Below are positions 7,959-15,231 of a DNA stretch of 36,793 nucleotides, in pieces (positions within the stretch are counted from its first letter, which is position 1; each line of letters opens with the position of its first letter). The DNA is taken from positions 1 through 36,793 of the forward strand of contig JAFGFB010000126.1 in assembly GCA_016931315.1 (NCBI GenBank), in the 5' to 3' direction. Made by a program: the position numbers and the translations under genes. This DNA is from Anaerolineae bacterium (GTDB lineage Bacteria; Chloroflexota; Anaerolineae; B4-G1; SLSP01). The notes beneath the pieces are model-generated. The model had not been told where the DNA came from, searched no databases, and saw nothing but the letters and a program-made list of their open reading frames with translations.

Positions 7959-9674
7959 TCACACAATCTCCACGATGACAATCTCAAAGGGCGCAACATC
8001 CAAGGCCCGCAAGTCCCCCGCATCCATCCGCCCCGCGCTAGAGAAGAGCAAACGCCGAGCGTGATGTCCCTCGAAAGCCAAGGGTTGATTCTTTTCGGAG
8101 AAATTGAGCACCACCAGGCAGGTCTGCCCTTCCAGAGCGCGCAGAAAACACAAACACTCCGCGTGCGCCTCCAACAAGGGCGTGTATTCCCCGGCAACGA
8201 GTGCGGGCGTCGCTTTGCGCAACGCCATCATCTGCCGGGTGAAGTTGAGCATCGAAGCCGGATCGCCCTGTTGCTCTTCAACGTTGACGCCCTCAGCGTA
8301 GTTCGGATTCACGGGAAGCCAGGTCTCAACGCCCGCGGGGCTAAAGCCGGCATTGGGGGCGTTCTTCCACTGCAACGGCGTCCGGCAACGGTCACGGGTG
8401 TGTGCACATGCCATCGCCGCCGCCTCATCCGCCGGCATTCCCATCCCCGTTGCCAGCTCATACTGGCGCACTGCCATCATGTCGCGCAACTGCGCAATAT
8501 CGGTGAAGACCGCATCCGTCATGCCGATTTCCTCGCCGTTGTAGATGAAGGGTGTTCCACGCAGCGTGAGCATCAGCGCCACCGAGAGACGCGCGAGTGC
8601 ATCGTCATGCACGCCATTGCCAAACGCGCTCTTGACACGGGATGAGTCATGATTACCTAGCGTATTGCAGGGCCAGGCGCCCTCTGGCAGTTCCGCCAGT
8701 CGCTCTGCCTGGTTTTTGCGAATATGCGCGGGCGTCAACGGACCCTCAATGCGCATCAACGGAAAATCGAAGACCAGATGCAGTTCATCATCGCCGCTGC
8801 CGTGGTAGGCGATATTGCTATCCTCCGCCACGAGCACTTTGTCAGGGTATGCATCCACCACCTTCCGCAGTTCCTTCATCAGCGGGTGCATCTCATGCGC
8901 GCGATCCACCTGATAAGCAAAGAGCGCCTCCCACTTCTCCCCCACCGCCTTACGTTCTTCTTCAGTTTGCGCTGCCTGGCTCAACTGATACAGCCCAACT
9001 AGCGAAAGACCGGGCTCATGATCGGGCATATTCGGATCCTCAAAGATAGTGCCGATGGCATCAAGGCGGAAACCATCCACACCCATGTCAAGCCAAAAGC
9101 GCACGGCATCCCACATTGCCGCCTGCACCTCTGGATTGCGCCAGTTGAGATCAGGCTGTTCCTTGAGGAAGAAATGATAATAATATTGATCCGTTGTGGA
9201 ATCATATTCCCAGGCCGAGCCGCTGAAACTGGCTTCCCAATTGTTAGGCGGTAGTTTTTCGCCATCGGGTCCCACCTTGCCATCGCGCCAGATATACCAA
9301 TCCCGCTTGGGGTTATCGCGGCTGGATTTAGACTCCAGGAACCAGGCATGTTGGTCCGAGGTATGGTTGAAGACCATATCCAAAATGACCCGAATGCCAC
9401 GCTTGTGCGCCTCATCCAGGAACAGTTGAAAATCATCGAGCGTGCCGTATTCAGGCGCCACATCACAATAATCAGCGACATCGTAACCACAATCTGCCTG
9501 CGGTGAGGGATAGTGCGGGGAAATCCACACCCCCTCGATACCCAAATCCGCCAGATAATCCAGCTTCGCGATCATCCCCGGCACATCGCCGATGCCATCG
9601 CCATTACCATCCGCAAAACTTCGCGGGTAGATCTGATAGAAAACCGCCTTCTGCCACCATTTTAATGTATTCAC
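7959..9674 (-). CDS. GH13 alpha-glucosidase-like enzyme, copy 2
   Basis: A 571-residue intracellular GH13 enzyme, more divergent than the other two copies. Region I is DMVFNHTSD; the nucleophile is Asp205 in GVDGFRLDAI; the acid/base is Glu284 in VLVAEDSNI, an unusual AED context rather than GET/GEL; and Asp343 lies in LGNHDSSRV. An extra stretch rich in Glu and Gln (about residues 211-260) follows the nucleophile and probably reshapes the active-site entrance. The start is taken as GTG at 9674: AAGGAG ends 7 nt before it, whereas the TTG at 9680 lies directly against that Shine-Dalgarno. It follows the HAD gene by 23 nt, indicating an operon. Likely substrate is an alpha-linked oligosaccharide or glucosyl conjugate. 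Confidence 0.9.
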   Translation of the reverse strand: MNTLKWWQKAVFYQIYPRSFADGNGDGIGDVPGMIAKLDYLADLGIEGVWISPHYPSPQADCGYDVADYCDVAPEYGTLDDFQLFLDEAHKRGIRVILDMVFNHTSDQHAWFLESKSSRDNPKRDWYIWRDGKVGPDGEKLPPNNWEASFSGSAWEYDSTTDQYYYHFFLKEQPDLNWRNPEVQAAMWDAVRFWLDMGVDGFRLDAIGTIFEDPNMPDHEPGLSLVGLYQLSQAAQTEEERKAVGEKWEALFAYQVDRAHEMHPLMKELRKVVDAYPDKVLVAEDSNIAYHGSGDDELHLVFDFPLMRIEGPLTPAHIRKNQAERLAELPEGAWPCNTLGNHDSSRVKSAFGNGVHDDALARLSVALMLTLRGTPFIYNGEEIGMTDAVFTDIAQLRDMMAVRQYELATGMGMPADEAAAMACAHTRDRCRTPLQWKNAPNAGFSPAGVETWLPVNPNYAEGVNVEEQQGDPASMLNFTRQMMALRKATPALVAGEYTPLLEAHAECLCFLRALEGQTCLVVLNFSEKNQPLAFEGHHARRLLFSSAGRMDAGDLRALDVAPFEIVIVEIV

Positions 9675-9697
9675 AATCAAACTCCTTAGCTTGCTGT

Positions 9698-10384
9698 TTA
9701 AGCTTTGATGAGATCAAGTATCTCATCCAGCCTTCGAATCTCATAGCGCAACTGAAGCCCCTCTGGACGCGGTTTAGCCTGTGGGTTGAACCAACAGGTA
9801 TCCAGCCCATAAGCAACACCCCCAGCGATATCCGAAGTCAAACTATCCCCAACCATGAGCACCGTCGCCTTTGAGGGATATCCCATCGCGGCAAAAGCAG
9901 CATCAAAAATCGCCGCATCTGGCTTGGCCGCGCCGACCTCCTCAGAAATGACCACGGCATCAAAATAGCGTTCCAGGCCCGACCGCGCCAGACGTGAACG
10001 CTGCACAGCGGCGATACCATTGGTAATGAGAGCCAGACCGATTTTGCCAGATAGAGCCTCCAACAAAGCGACTGCACCCGGTAGCAAGTGCCCAGCCTGG
10101 CTCAGACGCTCCAAATAGCACGCACTGAAGGCCTCAACATTCACAGCAAGACCAAATGCATCGAAAAGCTGTCGAAAGCGCTCCAGCCGAAGCGCCTCTT
10201 GCGCAATCTCCCCGCGCTCAAAAGCCTTCCAGAGCGCGGTGTTGATCTGCCGGTACGCCTCTGCATGGGTGGGCTGTAAAGCAAGGCCAAAATCTGCAAA
10301 AGCCGCCATAAGTGCATCTGCCTCTGCCATCTCGTAGTCGAAGAGCGTATCGTCAGCATCAATAAGCAACCACTGATAGTTCAC
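9698..10384 (-). CDS. HAD-superfamily phosphatase, YjjG-like
   Basis: A 228-residue haloacid-dehalogenase phosphatase. Motif I is LIDADDTLFDY with nucleophile Asp9 and general acid Asp11; motif II is LALITNGI; the lysine is in AAKPDAAIF; and motif IV is VLMVGDSLTSDIAGG. The opening NYQWLLIDADDTLFDYE closely matches the YjjG group of non-canonical pyrimidine nucleotidases, which dephosphorylate nucleoside monophosphates. In this sugar-utilisation setting a sugar-phosphate substrate is also possible. The start is GTG at 10384, overlapping the stop of the upstream unknown gene by 4 nt (GTGA), so the two are translationally coupled. Confidence 0.87.
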   Translation of the reverse strand: MNYQWLLIDADDTLFDYEMAEADALMAAFADFGLALQPTHAEAYRQINTALWKAFERGEIAQEALRLERFRQLFDAFGLAVNVEAFSACYLERLSQAGHLLPGAVALLEALSGKIGLALITNGIAAVQRSRLARSGLERYFDAVVISEEVGAAKPDAAIFDAAFAAMGYPSKATVLMVGDSLTSDIAGGVAYGLDTCWFNPQAKPRPEGLQLRYEIRRLDEILDLIKA

Positions 10385-11160
10385 CGTTCCTCTTCCAATT
10401 GCCGTGCGAAATCGAAAAGCACCTTCAGCATCGGCTCTACATAAGCCAGGCGTTTTCTGGTCTCCGCCGCGCTCAGTTCACGCTCGCATTTGAGTTGTTC
10501 CAGTTCACGACCCAAAATCAAAGGGTCCTCCCACGCCAGCCAATCCACGTCACACATTCGAAGCGACTGGCGCAATGCCAGTACCATCTCACACAAGATA
10601 GCCAGATCATGCGCCTTGAGATAGGGGAGAATTTCCTTTAGTTGCTGCGCCGTCAGCGCTAGATGGCACCATGAAAAATCCAGCGAACGTCCTAGAATCA
10701 TCTCACCCAGCTGTGTGAGCAAGTTCTCGGCAACATAATAATTCCGCGGATGGGTTGCCCAAGCTGCCGCCGAACGCTGAAAAAGGAGTGGCGTATCCAT
10801 CACGGCCCTCATATCCGCACAGAAGGTTTCGCGATGCGGGCCAAGCAGGGCATATACCAGGCGGTCAGGAAAGCACAGATGCAGGACCTGATTCACAGGG
10901 CACGAATTCGCCGCACGGCGATAGAGATTGTAAAACTGCACACCAATGGGCGTGTCATGTGGGGTCACATTGACACTGAGAAATGCATCGTTCTGCAATC
11001 GTGCGAGGCTTTGAGATTGGGCAACGACTGTACTTTCCGTCACACTCATAAAGGCGGAAGCAAACAATGCCCTGAGCTGTGGGAGGATTGACTCCAACCG
11101 CAATAACAGAACGCCGTCAGGATCATGGCATGGGAAAACAACGGCCGGCTGAAGGCCCAC
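10381..11160 (-). CDS. Unrecognised conserved-looking protein (259 aa)
   Basis: I cannot place this protein in a family. It is soluble and 259 residues long. The N-terminal third (VVFPCHDPDGVLLLRLESILPQL broken into strand-helix pattern) looks like the start of a Rossmann or GT-A-like fold. Around residues 95-115 there is HLCFPDRLVYALLG. The C-terminal half is helical, with a charged coil near the end (ELEQLKCERELSAAETRKRL). The start is GTG at 11160 with AGCAGGAG 8 nt upstream. It starts 15 nt after the GH130 gene and overlaps the HAD gene by 4 nt, so it is embedded in the sugar operon. A glycosyltransferase-like role is only a guess from fold pattern and context. Confidence 0.75.
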   Translation of the reverse strand: MGLQPAVVFPCHDPDGVLLLRLESILPQLRALFASAFMSVTESTVVAQSQSLARLQNDAFLSVNVTPHDTPIGVQFYNLYRRAANSCPVNQVLHLCFPDRLVYALLGPHRETFCADMRAVMDTPLLFQRSAAAWATHPRNYYVAENLLTQLGEMILGRSLDFSWCHLALTAQQLKEILPYLKAHDLAILCEMVLALRQSLRMCDVDWLAWEDPLILGRELEQLKCERELSAAETRKRLAYVEPMLKVLFDFARQLEEER

Positions 11161-11175
11161 AAATGCATCTCCTGC

Positions 11176-12096
11176 TTAATCAGCGTGCAGCACGAAATCC
11201 ACTAATTCCGCTAGAGAGCATGTCGCCAGGCCAATCACATGATCACCGCCGCCATAATAGACATAAACGGTATCCCCCACCACGATATTGGCGCAGGAGA
11301 AGACAACGTTGGGAACATCACCGCGCAGCTCCCACAGTTCTTCGGGCCAGAAGAGCGAGGGCTTAGGTCGCCGCAACACTTTGGTGGGATCATTCAAATC
11401 GAGCAATGCCACACCAATGTGGTAAATGTGCTGCCGGTCATAGCCATGGTAAAACATAAGCCAACCCTGGTCGGTGGCGATAGGGGCGCCATTTCCCCCA
11501 ACACTCTTGTGATCCCAGCTATTGTCCGGACGCGGGCCAAAAATGGACGCCATATCCTGCTCATGCCAGGTAAGGAGGTCGTCGCTATAGGCTAACCAGA
11601 TGGTGGGCCAACGCCGGTGCAACGCGGCATAGCGACCGCCGATTTTCTGCGGAAAGAGCGCATGGTCCTTGTTATCTTCGCCACGCACGATAGGTCCAAG
11701 CCGTTCCCAGGAAATCCCGTTGGTGCTGCGCGCAATCATCGGCAAAATGCCGCCGCCCGCGTGAGTAGGTTCTGCACCGAAATAATCCCGCCCGTAGGCT
11801 GTGTAGGTCATATAAAAAACATCATCTAACTTGACCACGCGCGGATCCTCAAGCCCTCGAGAATCCGTGCTATCACAGGGAGATAGGACCGGTTTCCGCA
11901 GCCGATTCCAGCAGATACCGTCTTCACTCACGGCGTAGCCGATGCGGCTTATCCAATCCAGGCCCTGTGCACGATACCACATGTGAAAAAGGCCCTTATC
12001 GAAAATCACGGCAGGGTTGAAGACATTGACACTCTCCCAATCCGAATTGGGATCAGGTAACAACAACGGATTTTGAGGATGGCGGATAAGTTTCAT
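11176..12096 (-). CDS. GH130-family glycosidase/phosphorylase-like protein
   Basis: A 306-residue five-bladed beta-propeller protein of the GH130 type. Hallmarks are HPQNPLL at the N-terminus, [19 protein letters not shown], the catalytic-region GLEDPRVV (Glu83-Asp84), and late motifs [20 protein letters not shown] and [17 protein letters not shown]130 members phosphorolyse or hydrolyse beta-mannosides; hydrolase and phosphorylase subfamilies cannot be told apart here. The ATG at 12096 has GGAGAGGA upstream and is preferred over the start at 12129. It lies between two GH13 genes and 15 nt before the unknown gene, so it probably works on the same imported oligosaccharides. No signal peptide, hence cytoplasmic. 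Confidence 0.88.
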   Translation of the reverse strand: MKLIRHPQNPLLLPDPNSDWESVNVFNPAVIFDKGLFHMWYRAQGLDWISRIGYAVSEDGICWNRLRKPVLSPCDSTDSRGLEDPRVVKLDDVFYMTYTAYGRDYFGAEPTHAGGGILPMIARSTNGISWERLGPIVRGEDNKDHALFPQKIGGRYAALHRRWPTIWLAYSDDLLTWHEQDMASIFGPRPDNSWDHKSVGGNGAPIATDQGWLMFYHGYDRQHIYHIGVALLDLNDPTKVLRRPKPSLFWPEELWELRGDVPNVVFSCANIVVGDTVYVYYGGGDHVIGLATCSLAELVDFVLHAD

Positions 12097-12160
12097 GCTA
12101 AATCCTCTCCAAAAGTGATATTTTCGCACTTTGCAATGTTCTTATGAGTCAGTTACAATT

Positions 12161-12192
12161 CTCCCACCGCCTCACGGTGGAAGCGGTGGGAG
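12161..12192 (-). terminator. 10-bp stem hairpin between copy-3 glucosidase and GH130
   Basis: CTCCCACCGC (12161-12170) is the reverse complement of 12183-12192, with a 12-nt loop that can itself pair (CCACCG with CGGTGG). It lies 28 nt past the glucosidase stop. No U tract follows on the minus strand, so it may be an mRNA-stabilising or partial-termination element rather than a strong terminator. Confidence 0.4.
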
Positions 12193-12219
12193 CAGGTTCC
12201 AACGCGACAAGCGTTCTGG

Positions 12220-13857
12220 CTAGCGTAACTCCACAACGACTCCCTCATTCGCCCGCAATGTGAGAGCGTCGAGGGCAACATCCTCCTCACGATCCAGGTG
12301 CGTGGAAAGCATAACGCGCCCTTGTCCAAAGGCCGGCAAGAACACCTGCCGGGCTTCCGCAGCGAAGTTGAGCGCCACCAGATAGCGAGTCTCTCCCTCC
12401 TCGCGCAGGTAGACGTAGCAATCCACCGGAACGCCTGCATCCAAAGGCTTGTAACTCCCGCTCAACAACGCCGGCGTTTCCTGACGCATCGCCAACAACT
12501 GATGATACAGCGTGAGAATCGAGGTCGGATCCTGTGACATCAACGCCACATTGCGGGTCGCGGTATCAGCAGTGAAAGGCAACCAGGGTTCCACATCGGG
12601 CGGGCAGAAACCCGCATTGGGAGAAGCATCCCACTGCATGGGTGTGCGACACACGTCACGACTGCGTTCCGCACCCAGGTTTACCCCCTGCGGGTCCTGA
12701 ATTTTCTCCGGCGGCACAGGGACATCGGGAATGCCAATTTCATCTCCGTAGTAGAGTGTGGGTGTACCACGAAGCGTTAGCAACAACATCGCCGCGACCC
12801 GCGCCTGCGCCTCGCCCCCAAAACGTGTCACCATCCGCATCCGATCATGGTTACCCAGAACATAGTTGGGCCAGGCAAAATCAGGCAACGCCGCCTCCAT
12901 CGCATCTACAACGCTCCGCAATGCCTGAGCATCCCAGGTCATACGGTTGAAACCCATCCCATCCATCAGGCGGAAATTGAAAGGCAAGTGCAGTTCTTCA
13001 CCGTGTTCACCATAATACTTCACCCAGCGATCCAGCGGCCCCCACAGCTCGCCGATGCCGCAACGATCAGGAAACTCGTCCAATGTCGCGCGAATCTCGC
13101 GAATGACAGCGTGTACCTCATCCTGGTCCATATTGTAGACCTGGAACAAGCGGCTAAAGAGGTCGTTCTCTGGCAGGTTCGCCGGCGCATGCGGGTTGAC
13201 CGGGTTATCGCGCAGCTCCGCGTCCTTGATGATCAGACCGATGACATCCATGCGGAAACCGTCCACGCCGCGGCGCATCCAGAAGCGTAGCGTATCCAAC
13301 ATCGCCGCTTTGACTTCCGGATTGCGCCAATTGAGCTCCGGCTGCTCCTTAACAAATTGGTGCATGTAATACTGCCCTGTTTGCGGGTCAAACGTCCATG
13401 CAGGACCGCCGAAGAAACTGCCCCAGTTATTGGGCAGGCTTCCATCAGGTTTGGGGTCGCGCCAGATATACCAGTCCCGTTTCGGGTTATCGCGACTACT
13501 GCGGCTTTCGATGAACCACTTGTGCTGATCAGAGGTATGATTGGGCACCCAATCCACGATAATCTTCATACCCCGCGCGTGCACTGCCGCCGCCAACCGG
13601 TCAAAGGTAGCAAGGTCTCCAAAGAGAGGCTCTACGTCGCAATAATCGGCCACATCATAGCCAAAATCAGCCATTGGTGAAGGATAGAAAGGGCTGAGCC
13701 AAATGGCGTCAACACCCAGGTGCTCCAAATAATCCAGTTTTTCGATAATACCCTGAAGATCACCCACCCCATTGCCGGTGGTATCTTTGAAACTACGCGG
13801 ATAAATCTGGTAAACAACCCCACGTTGCCACCACTTGAGTTCAGTTTCTTCGGTCAT
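12220..13857 (-). CDS. GH13 alpha-glucosidase (oligo-1,6-glucosidase type), copy 3
   Basis: A 545-residue intracellular GH13 alpha-glucosidase and probably the first gene of the leftward transcription unit. Region I is DWVPNHTSD; nucleophile Asp204 lies in GVDGFRMDVI; acid/base Glu270 in CGIGELWGP; and Asp338 in VLGNHDRMR. It shares long stretches with copy 1 (NNW...FFGGPAWTFDP, GQYYMHQF). The ATG at 13857 has TAGGAG about 8 nt upstream, and a well-matched promoter ends about 45 nt before it (13901-13929). An inverted repeat overlapping that promoter suggests control by a sugar-responsive repressor, though no regulator gene is seen in the block. Confidence 0.93.
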   Translation of the reverse strand: MTEETELKWWQRGVVYQIYPRSFKDTTGNGVGDLQGIIEKLDYLEHLGVDAIWLSPFYPSPMADFGYDVADYCDVEPLFGDLATFDRLAAAVHARGMKIIVDWVPNHTSDQHKWFIESRSSRDNPKRDWYIWRDPKPDGSLPNNWGSFFGGPAWTFDPQTGQYYMHQFVKEQPELNWRNPEVKAAMLDTLRFWMRRGVDGFRMDVIGLIIKDAELRDNPVNPHAPANLPENDLFSRLFQVYNMDQDEVHAVIREIRATLDEFPDRCGIGELWGPLDRWVKYYGEHGEELHLPFNFRLMDGMGFNRMTWDAQALRSVVDAMEAALPDFAWPNYVLGNHDRMRMVTRFGGEAQARVAAMLLLTLRGTPTLYYGDEIGIPDVPVPPEKIQDPQGVNLGAERSRDVCRTPMQWDASPNAGFCPPDVEPWLPFTADTATRNVALMSQDPTSILTLYHQLLAMRQETPALLSGSYKPLDAGVPVDCYVYLREEGETRYLVALNFAAEARQVFLPAFGQGRVMLSTHLDREEDVALDALTLRANEGVVVELR

Positions 13858-13900
13858 GCACCTGCTCCTACTAATAATGTGTTGGTATCAAGATAGAAGT

Positions 13901-13929
13901 ATTGTACCGCATTTGGGAGAATTCGACAA
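13901..13929 (-). promoter_or_regulatory. Sigma70-type promoter for the glucosidase block
   Basis: On the minus strand, TTGTCG (13929-13924) and TACAAT (13906-13901) are separated by exactly 17 nt. Each hexamer matches 4-5 of 6 consensus bases. The predicted start of transcription is near 13894, leaving a leader of about 37 nt with a Shine-Dalgarno before the ATG at 13857. Confidence 0.65.
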
Positions 13930-13949
13930 CTTAAGATTCCTGTTAAGTT
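13928..13949. promoter_or_regulatory. Candidate operator, 7-bp inverted repeat
   Basis: AACTTAA (13928-13934), 8 nt, then TTAAGTT (13943-13949) form a perfect dyad in the divergent intergenic region. The left arm overlaps the -35 hexamer of the leftward promoter by 2 nt. Its size and location suit a dimeric repressor or activator. Confidence 0.4.
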
Positions 13950-13976
13950 ACAGCGGGTTTTGCCGGCGACATCGTG

Positions 13977-13982
13977 TATAAT
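13977..13982 (+). promoter_or_regulatory. TATAAT -10 box of mnmA (leaderless)
   Basis: A perfect TATAAT lies 6 nt before the ATG at 13989. With usual spacing transcription would start at or next to the A of that ATG, giving a leaderless mRNA. No convincing -35 is present at 16-18 nt (GGGTTT/CGGGTT). There is no Shine-Dalgarno before the ATG. Confidence 0.5.
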
Positions 13983-13988
13983 GCAGAT

Positions 13989-15068
13989 ATGCACACAGAG
14001 CCTGGTTCCCTGAACGCCCAACGGGTGGTTGTCGGCATGAGCGGCGGCGTAGATAGCGCCGTCGCGGCTGCGCTGCTGCTTGAAGCTGGTTTCGAGGTTC
14101 ATGCTGTAACGTTTCTGCTCTGGCAATCCACAGAAGCCCCAGAAGGAATAGCTGCAAGTGCGCGTGCTATCGCCGAGGCGCTCGGCATTCCGCTACTGAT
14201 ACTGGATTTACGGGAGCGCTTTTTCGCCGAGGTCGTCACCCCCTGGATGAATGATTACGCGAACGGGCTGACTCCCAATCCCTGTGTCAGCTGCAATCCT
14301 GATCTTAAATTCGCGGCGCTCCTCGAAGCTGCGGAGCAACTCGAGGCCCAATGGATCGCAACCGGGCATTATGCCCGGGTCAGCCGCAATCACGAGGGCC
14401 TGATGCGATTACAGCAGGCCCGCAACCGCGAGCGAGACCAATCCTACATGCTCTACCGTCTATCGCAGCCGCAGCTCGCGCGCCTCAAACTCCCTCTGGG
14501 CGATCTTGCAGACAAAGCAGAAGTACGCGCACATGCGACACACTGGGGATTGCCCAATGCCCATCAAGCAGACAGTCAGGACCTGTGCTTCCTTGGCGGT
14601 GGAGATTATCGCACGCTGCTGCAACGAATCCACCCCAACAGCCTGCTTCCAGGTCCCATCCTCGATCAACAAGGGAATGGCCTCGGACAACACACCGGAT
14701 TACCAAACTACACCATCGGGCAACGTAGCGGCTTGGGACTGGCGCTTGGTGTGCCACAATACGTCTTGGAGCTTCGCCCTCAAGACAACGCCCTTATCGT
14801 GGGCACCGCAGAGGCACTGCTACGGCAAAACTGTTGGCTTGAAAACCTCAACTTCATCGGTGGATTTCCGCCGGCGCCACAATTTGAAGCCGAAGTTCGC
14901 ATCCGCTATCGCGCAAGCCGCATTCCTGCCAGCATTGAGATGGTGGCGCCGAACCAGGCGCGAATCACCTTTACAACCCCCCAACGCAGCGTCGCACCAG
15001 GGCAATCAGTTGTGTTCTATGAGGAAGATTGCGTCCTCGGTGGCGGCATCATCAGCCTTCAGCGCTAG
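13989..15068 (+). CDS. mnmA: tRNA-specific 2-thiouridylase MnmA
   Basis: MnmA thiolates U34 of tRNA-Lys, -Glu and -Gln in an ATP-dependent reaction using persulfide sulfur. The 359-residue product has the PP-loop VVVGMSGGVDSAVAA, the first catalytic cysteine in TPNPCVSCN, ATGHYARV, the RDQSYMLY block and the second catalytic cysteine in DSQDLCFLG, followed by the C-terminal beta-barrel domain (QRSGLGLALG, ARITF, PGQSVVFYEED). Length is normal. The ATG at 13989 is chosen over an upstream GTG at 13974 because the GTG would lie inside the promoter; initiation is probably leaderless. It is transcribed divergently from the glucosidase block and no functionally linked partner is adjacent. Confidence 0.95.
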   Translation: MHTEPGSLNAQRVVVGMSGGVDSAVAAALLLEAGFEVHAVTFLLWQSTEAPEGIAASARAIAEALGIPLLILDLRERFFAEVVTPWMNDYANGLTPNPCVSCNPDLKFAALLEAAEQLEAQWIATGHYARVSRNHEGLMRLQQARNRERDQSYMLYRLSQPQLARLKLPLGDLADKAEVRAHATHWGLPNAHQADSQDLCFLGGGDYRTLLQRIHPNSLLPGPILDQQGNGLGQHTGLPNYTIGQRSGLGLALGVPQYVLELRPQDNALIVGTAEALLRQNCWLENLNFIGGFPPAPQFEAEVRIRYRASRIPASIEMVAPNQARITFTTPQRSVAPGQSVVFYEEDCVLGGGIISLQR

Positions 15069-15167
15069 ATACCAGTCGCCCTTCTTCAATGAGATCCAGG
15101 AGTGGCGCAACTCGAGACTATGGGAAGGCAGTCCACGCCACAAAGCACCTCCCATGAGTTCTCTTTT

Positions 15168-15195
15168 TTGCTTTCCACGGCAAAAAGGGTAGAAT
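15168..15195 (+). promoter_or_regulatory. Candidate promoter of REC-GAF-cyclase gene
   Basis: TTGCTT (15168-15173) and TAGAAT (15190-15195) are 16 nt apart, placing a start of transcription near 15202, 30 nt before the ATG at 15232. A 7-bp dyad, TTTTTGC (15165-15171) and GCAAAAA (15180-15186), overlaps it and could be an operator or the terminator of mnmA. Confidence 0.4.
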
Positions 15196-15231
15196 CAGTC
15201 CCAGAAATCATGAGGTTAAATAGAGTGAGCC

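Noticed and set aside
7503-8645. 380-residue plus-strand open frame
   Set aside because: It runs antisense across the GNAT gene and alpha-glucosidase copy 2, both with full family motifs. Its composition is rich in Arg, His, Pro and Gln without any domain pattern, as expected of a GC-rich antisense shadow.
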